NCBI GenBank assembly: GCA_039583875.1
Contig: CM077165.1
Location: forward strand, 74,388,757-74,452,756
Length of the DNA stretch: 64,000 bases
Origin: Platanthera guangdongensis
Taxonomy: Eukaryota > Streptophyta > Magnoliopsida > Asparagales > Orchidaceae
Direction: 5' to 3'
The notes beneath the pieces are model-generated. The model was not told the DNA's origin. It ran no database searches and saw only the letters and a program-made list of their open reading frames with translations. Shown one piece after another: positions 37,986 to 48,177 of this stretch (position 1 is the first letter of the stretch; each line of letters starts with the position of its first letter). Position numbers and translations under genes: made by a program.

Positions 37986-38016
37986 TCTTCTCTCAAGACA
38001 AATTCTACAAACCCTA

Positions 38017-40884
38017 ATGGCGCCAAAGCTTGAGGAGAATGTCAACGAAGGATACGAGCTGGTGCGTGGTGCTTTTGAGGATGCCGATCAAGAAATTCAG
38101 GCTGTCGTAACCCTAGTAGCCGATTCAGGGATAGATTATCTTGTTTCAGAACCGACAAAAATCTGGAAGAAAGAGATACTCGAATTCCTCAATGGAGCTG
38201 AAGTGGATGAAACTGGATTCAAAATCAAATCCAGAGTTTATGGAACAAAGGTTAAGATTTCACCAAAGAGATTGAGGAAGGTGCTTCAATTGCCAAGAAC
38301 TAAAGAGGAAGATGAGGTTACAGCTTCAAAGACCAGGGCAACTCTAACCTGGTGTGGACTAGATTCTACAATGAAGATAGGATCTGTGTTTAACAGGAAG
38401 GGAATGAACAATCAAGGAAAGTTTCTTTCTGAAATTGTTGGAAAGGTCATCCTCAGCAAGCCAGGAGGGCATGACAGAGTGTCTGCCTCTATGTTCAATA
38501 TTATGACAAGGATAATTTTCTCTCTAAACACTGACTGGTCTATGGTAGTCTTTGAAAATATTAAAGAAAGCTTGAAGAAGCCCAACCTGGGCAGAATTTT
38601 AAGTCTATACCTAGCTGGTACCATACCAGAGGTAATGCAACAAGCTGCTGGAAGTAAAATAAATCACATGAGAAAAATGGACATGAGGTTGTTTTCTAGA
38701 TGGGACAGGGTGTTGTCTAAAGAGATGCCAACCCCTGTGAAGATAGTTCCTGAGAAAGAAATTCCTCCAAAGAAGAAAAGGAAGACTGTTCCAGTGGCAC
38801 AAGAGTCCACTAGTAGCTCTGACAGTGAAGAACAGGTTGTCTTCACTCCAAATGAGAATGAGGAAGGGACTGTTGAAAAGACTCCTGCTCCTCAAGATGA
38901 TGCTGAGATCCAGGGGGAGCTACCAAGCCTCATCCATAAGGATCAAAGCCAGGGGGAGCTCCCAGTTGTAGATGAACCCACTACACTGGAAAGTGAACAA
39001 GCAACCACAATCATACTAGAGGTAATCACTGAACTAAACACTATAGATTTTCCTATGGAAGATACTGATTTGTCTGATGTTCATCAGCAAACTCAGCTGG
39101 ATAGTCAAGTTCCAGATGCTGTTATAGAAGACACATCTGCTGTTGTTCAAGATGTTATTGTTCAAGTGGTATCTGATCCAGTGGTTGAAGAGACCAGAGT
39201 TTCTCCAGCTCATTCTCCACAAGAGTTTATAATGGAAGATTTGTTTCTAAATCTGGATCAAGAGGATTTTGATAAAGAAATCAATGCTGAAGGAGATAAT
39301 GCTGCTGCTAAGGGGGCGCAAGTGCACATTCTGGAAGAGCCTGTGAGGCAAGAACCTGAGAATGCACCAGCTGTGCAAACTGAGAGGCCCCCAAGCCCTA
39401 AGGAGAGGGTAGATATAGCCAGCTCCTCAGCATCTGAAGATGAGGAGGCTGTCAGGGAAAAGAAAAAGAAACTTTATGTCTTCAAGAGAAGGAGTCAAAG
39501 TTATAAGAAGGCTCTACAATCTATTGCACCACAGCCTATAGTTCAGCAAACACCATCAGTTGATTATAGTGCTTTAATGGTTGCAATGCAAGTCAAGCTG
39601 GATGAGCACAGGCAGGCAATTGAGAAGTATGTAGATGAAGGGCAGAAATCTTTGCAATTTGATCTGGCCCAAGATATCAAGTCAATAAGATTCGAGATGA
39701 ATCTTAACAAAAAGGAAATGACAGACTGTTTTCACAAGGGTGGAAATGCAGTGGTGTACTTGGCAACACACCAAGAGAAGATAAAAGCACAAGTGGATGA
39801 CATAGCATTGAAGCAAGGGTATGTTCTTGAAAATCAGCTAAGGATGAATGACAATCTTACTGCTTCCCATAATGCTATTGTCTTAGAATTAAAGAACCAG
39901 GCTGCTGGACCTTCTACCTCTACTGCTACTGTTAAAGCTGAATTTGACAAGGTATTTCAAGAAGAAATCAATGCTGTTAAAACTGCCATTGAAGACTCCC
40001 AGAAGGCCATATCTGAACAACTTAAAAAGCTCAAACCCTTCTTTAAAGATGGAGTCAGATACTTGGATAATCAAATCAGATTCCAGAAGGATGATGTCAG
40101 AGATCATATGGCTAGAGAAGTCATAAAAGGGGAGAGAGTTTTAGTCAAAGCTAGCTCTGATCATGCTAAATGGATATCTAATTCCATCAGAGATGCACTG
40201 GGCTATCCTCCACTTTGTGATGATGACAATGTTGCTGAATCTGGAATTCAGCCTGCATATCTTGGAGGTGAGCAACCAGAAGTAGCTCAAGTGATCTATC
40301 CTCCACCAGATTTTGAAATGGTGCAAGCTGATATTCATCACATGTATAGCCCAACTGAAGGGAAGTCTAATGTCATTCTGGAGAAAGTGGTTCAGCCTAT
40401 ATCTGAAGCTATGCAAGCAGCTCTTCAGAAAGAAGAAGAAGCTCTACAAAAAGAAGAAGAGATAAGATTGTCTAAGAAGAGGTTTAGGGAACAAGCTGAA
40501 CAAAGGCCAGACTTTGAGAAGTGGAGCCCTACCTCAAGGAATATCATTTTAACTGCCTGGAAAGCTGCCAAAGATAATGTGTATGACAGGAACAAATGGT
40601 TTTCTGAAGCTGAATGGAGAAAACATGAGATCAGGCAGGAGGCAATAGTCCAGTATAGGAGGAAGGCCAAGATGGGAAAGCTACATCCTACTGCTCTGGA
40701 GCCTAGCAAGTACTTTCCAAAGCCATACCATTACTTTGAAAGACAAAAGATCAAAGCAGAAGAGCTTAAGAAGAAAGACTTGAAGGGCAAGAAGCCTGCT
40801 GATGCTGAAGTTGCTGATGCTCCTGTTCAAGCTAAAGTTCAAGCTGGAAAAGGCATAGTGATTAAGGAGCCAGAACAGAAATAG
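38017..40884 (+). CDS. SireG extra ORF: 955-aa nuclear-type protein of unknown function
   Basis: Fully open from the ATG at 38017, 98 bp after a TATA box. N-terminal domain about 1-235 (GYELVRGAF, MNNQGKFLSEIVGKVIL, GRILSLYL) is shared with the SireI and SireJ ORFs. An SV40-like nuclear localisation signal PPKKKRKTV is at 250-258. Then a long acidic, low-complexity region (about 260-470), a basic cluster EKKKKLYVFKRR (about 480-490), a helical/coiled-coil middle (about 520-700) and a conserved C-terminal domain about 830-915 (EKWSPTSRNIIL at 834, later YFPKPYHYFERQ). No signal peptide or membrane segment is seen, so it is not envelope-like. It vaguely recalls 'putative plant transposon protein' domains; I cannot name it. 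It is intact although pol is dead. Sequence-specific regulation is my inference. Confidence 0.85.
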   Translation: MAPKLEENVNEGYELVRGAFEDADQEIQAVVTLVADSGIDYLVSEPTKIWKKEILEFLNGAEVDETGFKIKSRVYGTKVKISPKRLRKVLQLPRTKEEDEVTASKTRATLTWCGLDSTMKIGSVFNRKGMNNQGKFLSEIVGKVILSKPGGHDRVSASMFNIMTRIIFSLNTDWSMVVFENIKESLKKPNLGRILSLYLAGTIPEVMQQAAGSKINHMRKMDMRLFSRWDRVLSKEMPTPVKIVPEKEIPPKKKRKTVPVAQESTSSSDSEEQVVFTPNENEEGTVEKTPAPQDDAEIQGELPSLIHKDQSQGELPVVDEPTTLESEQATTIILEVITELNTIDFPMEDTDLSDVHQQTQLDSQVPDAVIEDTSAVVQDVIVQVVSDPVVEETRVSPAHSPQEFIMEDLFLNLDQEDFDKEINAEGDNAAAKGAQVHILEEPVRQEPENAPAVQTERPPSPKERVDIASSSASEDEEAVREKKKKLYVFKRRSQSYKKALQSIAPQPIVQQTPSVDYSALMVAMQVKLDEHRQAIEKYVDEGQKSLQFDLAQDIKSIRFEMNLNKKEMTDCFHKGGNAVVYLATHQEKIKAQVDDIALKQGYVLENQLRMNDNLTASHNAIVLELKNQAAGPSTSTATVKAEFDKVFQEEINAVKTAIEDSQKAISEQLKKLKPFFKDGVRYLDNQIRFQKDDVRDHMAREVIKGERVLVKASSDHAKWISNSIRDALGYPPLCDDDNVAESGIQPAYLGGEQPEVAQVIYPPPDFEMVQADIHHMYSPTEGKSNVILEKVVQPISEAMQAALQKEEEALQKEEEIRLSKKRFREQAEQRPDFEKWSPTSRNIILTAWKAAKDNVYDRNKWFSEAEWRKHEIRQEAIVQYRRKAKMGKLHPTALEPSKYFPKPYHYFERQKIKAEELKKKDLKGKKPADAEVADAPVQAKVQAGKGIVIKEPEQK

Positions 40885-41161
40885 CTTAGAACATTTCTTA
40901 AGTTTACCATGTATTCTTTTGATATAAATCATGCTGTAAACTTTTGACAAAGAATATGACAAAGTATTGGAACAATGTTTTGTGTGATAAATTTGTTGTG
41001 TTAAATTTATTTCATAATTGTTCTGTGATGCAATCTATCTGTATATGCATGTTAGTTTTATACATGTGATGTACTTTCCTGTTTACATAATCCTGTCTTA
41101 CATCATTTTGTATTTTTATTATAAATGGTGTATATCATTGACTAAGGGTTATGACTTCTCC
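40885..41161 (+). other. SireG 3' untranslated region
   Basis: AT-rich, non-coding spacer between the extra ORF stop and the polypurine tract. I see no further gene or repeat in it. It could hold the polyadenylation region of an upstream transcript, but no signal is certain. Confidence 0.6.
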
Positions 41162-41174
41162 AAATAGGGGGAGA
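41162..41174 (+). other. SireG polypurine tract
   Basis: AAATAGGGGGAGA directly before TGTTGGG. The same AATAGGGGGAGATTGTTGGG junction occurs on the minus strand at the 3' LTRs of SireI, SireJ and SireK. Confidence 0.9.
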
Positions 41175-41175
41175 T

Positions 41176-43221
41176 TGTTGGGTACATTGGTCTAAATGTA
41201 CTTGATTTGAAGAAGCCTCACCCAACTCAATGATATACATCAAAATGTATTTGATGTATTTTGAGTTACATGTGCAGGTTTAGTATTTGCAGGAAATGAT
41301 GAAAAAGTTTCTAAGTCCATGTGTCGACACCCAGAGGGAAAGTGTCGACACTTAAGAAGACTTGTGTCGACACTCAGGCAAGCAGTGTCGACACTTGGAG
41401 TCATTGTGTCGACACCTGGGATGCTGAGTCGACACCAGACAGAAAGTGTCGACACAAGGAGCTGTGTCGACACTCAGTGAAGAAAAGTGCAGTAAAGCTG
41501 TGTCGATACTTAACAGCAGTGTCGACACCTAGAAGAACTGTGTCTACACCAGAAAGTGTCGACACTTAGAGCTGTGTCGACACTCAGCAAAAGTCAGCAA
41601 AGACTAAGTATATGTGTCGACACCCAGAATAATGTGTCGACACTCAATAGAAGAGTCAACACTTGAAGTAAGTGTCGACACTCAGAACAATGTGTCGAAA
41701 CTCAGCTGAAGACTCAACACTTGAAGAAAGTGTCGACACATGGAGCTGTGTCGACACTTAACAAAGAACAGCAAGATCAACAAAATATTCTAAGTACAAG
41801 TGTCGACACTAAGACTATGTGTCGACACTCAGCTGAAGTCTCAATAGAAGAATCAAGTGTCGACACAAGGAGCTGTGTCGACACTCAGCAAGTATCAACA
41901 TTGAAGACTATGTGTCGACACCAAGAAGTAGTGTCGACACTTAACAGATTCAACACAAGAAGTTGTGTCGACACAAAGGAGATGTGTCGACACTTAGAAG
42001 AATTCAGCAAAAGATAGAAGATCAAGTACTTGTGTCGACACTCAATTTCAGTGTCGACACATGCAGAAGAAATTGTGTCGAGACATAGAATCTACATCAC
42101 AAGGAGTTGTGTCAACACCCTATAGACTTGTGTCGACACTTACACAACTTGTGTCGACACTTGGTCTATAAGTGTCGACACTTAAAGACAGAAAGTCTCG
42201 ACACTTTCAAACAGTTAGAGAACTTTCAAGAACTGACTGGATGACTTGACAGCTGCCGTTCCAGCCGGTCTACATCACCTGTCAGAGATGTCAGAATTCA
42301 GTTATGGACCGGACCAGCCGGTTACCATGAAGAAGGCCTATAAATAGGCTCATACAGTCTACAGAAATAAGTTGTCGGACAGATTGAAAGTTGTTCAAAA
42401 AGTGGTTCACAGAGTTGTTCAAGTTATTGATCAAGTATCAAAACAAGAAGATCTAGCTGTCCAAGTGCAGATCTAAGGAGTTGGAGAGAGAGGGCTCCAT
42501 CCAAGAAATTAGCCGTTGGAACTAGGCTGAGAAGAAGGGTTCAGATTTATTCTGGATCTTAAGAAGCAGAGGTCAAGGATCAACTGCAGAAGGAGTCAAT
42601 CTTATTGAGTTCTACTTTCAAGAAGCTTTGAAGAAAGCTAAGTCAGATTGAATCCAGCTGAGTTCTTCCAAGAACTCATCAAGAAACTCACAACTCCCCT
42701 CACTTGTTTCTGAGTTGCTGAGTTATCATTTGTAAATTCATTTTTATCTTGTAGGATCCTTTGGATCTGAGTGTTTGTAAGCCTGTAATTATAAAGGCTG
42801 AGTGTAGGGCTTGAGAGCCTGAGTGTAGGAGATAGAAATCTCTGAGTGTAGGCCTTGGTGGCTGAGTGTAGGCCTGAGTGGCTGAGTGTAGGCCTTTGTG
42901 GCTGAGTGTAGGCTTTGCGGAAAAGCTGAGTTGTAGGGCCTTGGGCCTGAGGTGTAGGAACCAGTTTGGGTTCTTAGATAGTGGAGAAGTGTGGCCGAAT
43001 CTAGTACACTGCTAGATAGGCGAAGGGGGAAAGTGGATGTACCCAAATCTTGGGGAACCACTATAAAACTCTGTGTCTGCTGTGATTGTGATTTGCTGTG
43101 TGATTGCTGTGCAATAGTTAAGTAAATGCTGTGTGAAAAACTGTTTGCTGCCATAAATAGTTAAAAAGAATTTGGTCACCTATTCACCCCCCCTCTAGGT
43201 GTTTAGGTACTATATCTTTTA
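41176..43221 (+). repeat. SireG 3' LTR (2046 bp)
   Basis: Nearly identical to 30155-32181. It has an array at 41319-42205, TATA at 42339, and ends TATATCTTTTA (final C changed to T), followed by the target duplication ACTCT. It is longer than the 5' copy mainly because one palindrome unit (near 41321-41341) is absent from the 5' copy. Confidence 0.95.
41319..42205. repeat. TGTCGACA palindrome array in SireG U3, 3' copy
   Basis: Same organisation as the 5' array with one extra unit. Several palindromes that are intact here are mutated in the 5' copy and vice versa, often at the central CG (for example GTGTTGACAC in the 5' copy, GTGTCAACAC here). Confidence 0.93.
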
Positions 43222-43226
43222 ACTCT

Positions 43227-43537
43227 TGCTGGATTTTGTTGAAGAACTTCGTAACTTAGCCTCCATCCACTAGGAGGAAATCAAGCGGCGTATGACAAAG
43301 CACTTCGACAAAAACTTCCGCATAAAACATTTCCTCGCAGGAGATTTGGTCATGAAAAAGGTGGACGCCGCAGGAAGGGGAGCAGCGGTTGGCAATCTAC
43401 ATCCCAACTGGGAAGGTCCATTCATCATCCATGAAGCCTTGGCTACTGGAGGCTATTACCTTCAAGATCAATTCAGAGAGTAGCTGGGAGGTACTTGGAG
43501 CGGGGATGACCTGAAAAAGTTCTATCTCAAGCAGTAA
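43227..43537 (+). pseudogene. TatF integrase C-terminus
   Basis: The reading LLDFVEELRNLASIH, stop, EEIKRRM, then HFDKNFRIKHFLAGDLVMKKV and GRGAAVGNLHPNWEGPF, a stop in place of Gln or similar, then GDDLKKFYLKQ and a final TAA at 43535-43537. The W-x-G-P-F and L-K-K-F-Y words are the usual Tat integrase end, with no chromodomain. Two in-frame stops are present. It joins directly to the sequence before SireG once one copy of ACTCT is removed. Confidence 0.85.
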
Positions 43538-43689
43538 CACTGTATTTACCTTATAAATCGTGATTGCGTATATATATGAGCAGTGGCAACCCAATTATTT
43601 CCCTTTGTACTAATTCATATCAAGACATTCGAGGCTTTAGGGTTCAGCTCCATGCTCGATTCGAGAAACTAGCTGTCGACATGTTCCTC

Positions 43690-44292
43690 GTAAATAGCCC
43701 AATACGGATGATGGGATGATGCCTCCAGAAGCGCTCTTGTAAGACTGAGCCTCTGCAATGACGGCCGTGATGAGCTCCCCCCTTGCATGTTGGCCTAGGT
43801 ACCCCTGATTGCATCTCTCCACCGACTGGAGGAACTACCAGGAACAGCTCTGGACGCCAATCTCTCGGATTCGAGAAGGGGCCGACCTTACCAAGCATTC
43901 ATTTGGGAAACAACATTCCGATTATTTCTAAGGGCAGGATAACCTATTATGGGGCAAGGATATGCCCAAGGGAGGATGTTGGCCGCGAGTGCGTCCTAAA
44001 GGTCTGTTGGAAGACCATTACTCTTCACTCATACACTTGCGCTCATAGCCAAGTGGCATGGCAGAAAGCGATCCCCACCATCCGATCAGGATACGAACCT
44101 TCGGCCCGTTTCTTCTGCATATCCCAGTGCGGATGATGGTATGATGCCTCAGGACATGAGAGCTCTTATAAGACCGATCCCCTGCTGTGACGGCCGAGAT
44201 CAGCTCCCCCCTTGCATGTCGGCCTAGATACCCCCGATTGCATCTCTCCTCCGACTGGAGGAAGTAATAGAAATAAGTATGGACACCAACCT
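43690..44292. repeat. Direct duplication (~175 bp) in TatF 3' region
   Basis: The blocks 43690-43865 and 44117-44292 share GCGGATGATGG, AGCTCCCCCCTTGCATGT, GGCCTAG and CGACTGGAGGAA in the same order, about 427 bp apart. Neither codes for a recognisable protein. Confidence 0.75.
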
Positions 44293-44572
44293 CCTGATTT
44301 GACGAAGAAAGGATCGTCTCTTTATAAACCTCCATCTCCAAAACATGGGTACGATTAACTCTTTATATCACCATTCAAGTGATAGGGCGAAATCACCTCA
44401 ATGCAAACTGAAGTCCTTGGGTGGCAGTGCCATCGTAAGTCCGAGTTCTTCCATGAGAAAATCTCCCGCACATCAGCCGACGACCTCCTTGAGTGACACC
44501 AAATTCCTTGTTAGAGTGATGTCGTAGCCCGTGAACCCTGTACGAACTCCCCTCCTACATGCCGACTACTAG

Positions 44573-45330
44573 CCATCCAAGTCGACTGATTTCCACCCCT
44601 AGTTGAGCTTGGCTCCTGCTGGATGATGACTGATTCCCACCCCTAGTTGAGTTTGGATCCTGCTGGGTGTCGACTGATTCCCACCCCTAGTTGAGCTTGG
44701 ATCCTACTGGGTGTCGACTGATTTACACCCCCAGTTGAGATTGGCTCCTGCTGGGTGTCGATTAATTCCAACCCCCAGTTGAGCTTGGCTCCTGCTAGGT
44801 GTCGACTGATTCCCACCCCCAGTTGAGCTTGGCTCCTGCTGGGTGTTGACTGATACCCACCCCCAGTTGAGCTTAGCTCCTGTTGGGTATCGACTGATTC
44901 CCACCCCAGTTTAACTTGGCTCCTGCTGGGTGTTGACTGATTCACACCCCCAGTTGAGCTTGGCTCCTGCTAGGTGTCGACTGATTACCACCCCCAGTTG
45001 AGCTTGGCTCCTGCTGGGTGTCGACTGATTCCCACCCCTAATTGAGCTTGGCTCCTGCTAGGTGTCGACTGATTCCCACCCCAGTTGAGCTTGGCTCTTG
45101 CTGGGTGTCGACTGATTCCCACACCCAAATGAGCTTGGCTCCTGCTGTGTGTCGACTAATTCCAACCCCCAGTTGAGCTTGGCTCCTGCTAGATGTCGAC
45201 TGATTCCCACCCCCATTTGAGCTTGGCTCATACTGGGTGTCGACTAATTCCCACCCCCAATTGAGCTTTGCTCCTACTGGGTGTTGACTTCTTCCCACCG
45301 CCAGTTGAGCTTGACTCCTGATGGGTGTTA
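44573..45330. repeat. Tandem array, ~44-bp unit, about 17 copies
   Basis: The unit contains GTTGAGCTTGGCTCCTGC, then TGGGTGTCGACTGATT, then CCCACCCCCA. The start of GAGCTTGG recurs every 43-45 bp from about 44603 to 45306. Units differ by a few bases. Tat elements are known for variable tandem repeats in this position. The antisense ORFs here (repeats of NQSTPSRSQAQLG) are artefacts. Confidence 0.93.
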
Positions 45331-45339
45331 GCTCTGATC

Positions 45340-45640
45340 TCCATGTCAATTGGGTTTAACCCCAGCGAGATGAATGATTATGCAAGTGCGAGTATGTCTT
45401 GGCGATTATGCGAGTACACCTTGGCGAGCATGCAAGTATACCATGGCGAATATGCGCACGGACACGGATGCGAGCATCAGGATGTGAATTGTTGGTGCGA
45501 CCATACCCGTGCGAGTAGTAACGACGCGACTACGACCGATATCAACGAGTGAGCAAGCATCACAAGCACTCATCCTCCACAAGCCTATGGGCCTAGTGAG
45601 CGCCCTCAACCAACAAGCGTGCGAGTAAAGAAGAAAAGAG
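45340..45640. repeat. Short degenerate GCGAGTAT/GGCGAGCATGC repeats
   Basis: Irregular recurrence of TGCGAGTA, TGGCGAGCATGC and ATGCGAGCAT over about 150 bp, then mixed sequence up to the antisense gene. No gene is recognised. Confidence 0.5.
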
Positions 45641-45986
45641 AATGCGGTAACTCAAAGCTTGTCTAAATATATCAAAAATTCAAGTTACAAAAATGTGCAG
45701 ATAATCCTTTACATGTGAGCATGAGGAAAATTAACGAGCAACTAGGACTAATCGTCGCCAGTATCTGGCCGATATTCATAATCTCCAATGTCGGCATCCT
45801 CCTCTTCCTCGCCGCCTTCGCCGCTTCCCTCCCCATCAGTGATTTTGCCGCTGCCGCTGCTACTGCCACTGCCGCTACTACTGGATCCCAATGTTGAGGA
45901 AGAGACGCAATCGGCGAGGTAGATTCCTCGGAAAGCAATTTAGGAATAAGCTCGTCGACAGTGAGTTGCTTATCCCCCTCGACAAG

Positions 45987-47689
45987 CTAGCCATTGATCC
46001 TCAGCCGAGCAAGCATAATATTCCACGCCGCTCGCGCTATCTCACGATGGACTGACGACCTCTCTTTCCAAAGGATGCGAGACCTCTTAACTTCCCAATA
46101 CGGGTCATCCTTCGGCCGCGGCGCATCGGAGCAGGGAGCAGAAGAGCTCGCGCGTCCCTCGAAGGCAATCAGGCGAGTTTCCATCTCGGTGGCGCGAACC
46201 TATGCTGCCTCCAGCTCCGCCAATGAGTTGGCGAGGTTCTCCTCGCACTCAGAGAGCTTCTTCGCGGCCTCAATCTCGATAGCCTGCGATAAATAACAAT
46301 CTGCAAAATAAATCTAAGTCCAGATCATCCATGTCAGACGCGGGGAGGCGACTTACCTCATAGTCCCTCCAGCGAACCAATTGCATGTCGAGATCTATAG
46401 CCTTCTTGGTGACGGTATTTAGAGCCCGATGCATCTCCAGCATCTCCTGGCCGAGTTGTGTCCTATCTCGACAGTCTGCATGAGCGAGCATGAGGTTTGC
46501 TGGGAGAGTTCATCCGGTCTGAGCTCCAGCAGGGACTGGACATCAACTCGCTCGTAGAAAGCATGGAGAACAACGAAGGCCTGCACCTTATCTTCCAAAT
46601 CTGCCGACCCGGAGCGGAGGTTGGTGCTCAGCATCACTGAGTGCTCGTCCTCAGACCAGGTCACCAGCAGGCGACCATAAGCATCCACCGCCCCGCACCC
46701 AAGATTGAAATTTTGGTGGAAGTGGGGCGCCCGAGCATCACGCGGCGACTCTTGATCGCCGGACTGAGGCGATGATGTTTTGGCCCTCTTACTCGCAGGG
46801 CCAGGCGACTTCAATTTTGCTTTACCTTTGGCAAGTTTCTTATTCTCGCCAACATCAGGTGGAGGGTTGGATTCCGGGAAGGATGAGGCGAATTCCTTCA
46901 CCGGAGGAAGCGGCTTCTCTGGAAGCTTGCAAACCACTGCAAATGTCAAGCAAAACATTAATACCGAGCTTCGATAAATGGGAGCGAGCATGCGAGCAGG
47001 TGTGATTCTGGCTCAATATTACCCTCACAGGGATGGATCTGCAGGAGCGTGTTGACATTGAGTCGACAATAGATGACGTCGAAGCGTCGACCTCAGAAGG
47101 ACTCGAACAGTTGCTCGCGAGCACTTTCCAAGATTGGAGGAAGGAAGGTGACATCGACAGTTTGGTGCGGCCTCCCCAGAATGCCCTCGAAGTCACCTTG
47201 AAAGACGGCTAGTTGATCGCTCCACTTATGGACTTTGTTCGCCGTCCCGACCAGGGTGTAGACGGGGCTACTGAAGTATACAACCTCCTCAGCAGTCGCG
47301 GAGAAGGCGAATATCTTGCGGAAAACCGAGAGGTCGAAGGCAACCCTCTCTTCCCGCAGGTAGCAAAGGAACCCCATAATGATCGCCACTCCATTGGGGT
47401 TGATTTGTGCGGGGAAAATCCTCAAATACCGCAGGATCTCGCGATATTCTGGCCAGGAGGGAAGTCACAGGCCAGTGTCGAAATGACGGAGCGACAAGGC
47501 CATAACACCCTCAATGTAGGTGTTAAGTCATTCTCTCCTAGTAGGCAGCCTAGCCGAGTAACCATCCGACAGAAGTCACTCCCTGAACGGCTCAAGATCT
47601 CGCTTTGTTGTGATGGACTTCTTAAAAGCTGCGTCGGCAAAATTGGCGGCGTGGGCCTGTCAGCAAGCGCTAGCATCATCCCCAGCCAT
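45987..47689 (-). pseudogene. Antisense additional gene of TatF, three exons, decayed
   Basis: Antisense to the element. ATG at 47689-47687. Exon 1 holds LRIFPAQINPNGVAIIMGFL, VFRKIFAFSATAEEVVYFSS, resembling the 'putative gypsy-type transposon' domain. Intron 1 is 47022-46937 (GT...TTGCAG, 86 nt) and restores the reading HPCE|VVCKLPEKPLPPV. Exon 2 carries a Lys-rich stretch (KGKAKLKSPGPASKRAK). Intron 2 is 46356-46284 (GAG|GTAAGT...CGCAG, 73 nt) and joins WRDYE to AIEIEAAKKLSE. Exon 3 is a coiled coil ending LRING and a stop at about 45987. Lesions: TGA at codon 10, further stops in exon 1 including TGA at 47095-47093, and a frameshift near 46490. Antisense additional ORFs are known in Tat elements; the intron calls are mine. 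Confidence 0.65.
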
Positions 47690-47823
47690 TTTCAGCGAGC
47701 TCGCTTCAAGAGAAGAGAAGGAAATGTGAGAAGAGAAGGAAGGTAGAGACGCAAGCAAGAAAAGATACTCGCGAGTTGGAGATTTTAAATCGCAGCAACA
47801 TACTTATGGCCACCTAGCCCTTA

Positions 47824-47831
47824 TATTTATA
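47824..47831 (-). promoter_or_regulatory. TATA box of the antisense gene
   Basis: The minus strand reads GCCTATAAATATAAG, about 135 bp before the ATG at 47689. On the minus strand an 18-base C tract (47849-47866) lies just upstream. This supports an independent antisense promoter. Confidence 0.6.
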
Positions 47832-48177
47832 GGCGAAGGCAAAGGAACGGGGGGGGGGGGGGGGGGTGTATATATCAGCTTCAGCGAGTATGATCCTAAG
47901 TCGCGATGTAGACGAATAAGCAGATTGCCGACATCAATGCCATCTCGCACAGTGTAGTAAGAAATCTCGCAATTTCGCCAAAACCTACCAAATGAACTCG
48001 GCATATCACAAAAAAGGCAGCGAGTAAACAACAAAGAAAAAGAAACAGAAATCAAGAGTGAGATACAAAATCACTTATTAAAAATATAATATTGTTTGTT
48101 ACAATAATAGCCTATGACGAGTTTAAATAAAGAAAGAATTTTTAAGTTCTAGGCGGCCACTCCGGAAGATGTGGATG

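Larger units (their letters stand above)
30155..43221 (+). mobile_element. SireG: complete Ty1/copia SIRE-type element, 13.1 kb, with extra ORF
   Basis: Order: 5' LTR, primer site, gag, pol, palindrome array with TATA, 955-codon extra ORF, polypurine tract, 3' LTR. A perfect target duplication ACTCT is at 30150-30154 and 43222-43226. Gag-pol is one frame with several stops, but the extra ORF is fully open. It is inserted in the TatF integrase. Confidence 0.96.

Noticed and set aside
38017..40884. Envelope-like gene downstream of SireG pol
   Set aside because: I see no signal peptide, transmembrane helix or glycoprotein-type cysteine pattern. NLS-like basic clusters and coiled coil point to a nuclear protein instead.
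44643..45349. Repetitive antisense ORFs (NQSTPSRSQAQLG type)
   Set aside because: Reading through the 44-bp tandem array; the unit is nearly a multiple of three only by chance, and units vary.
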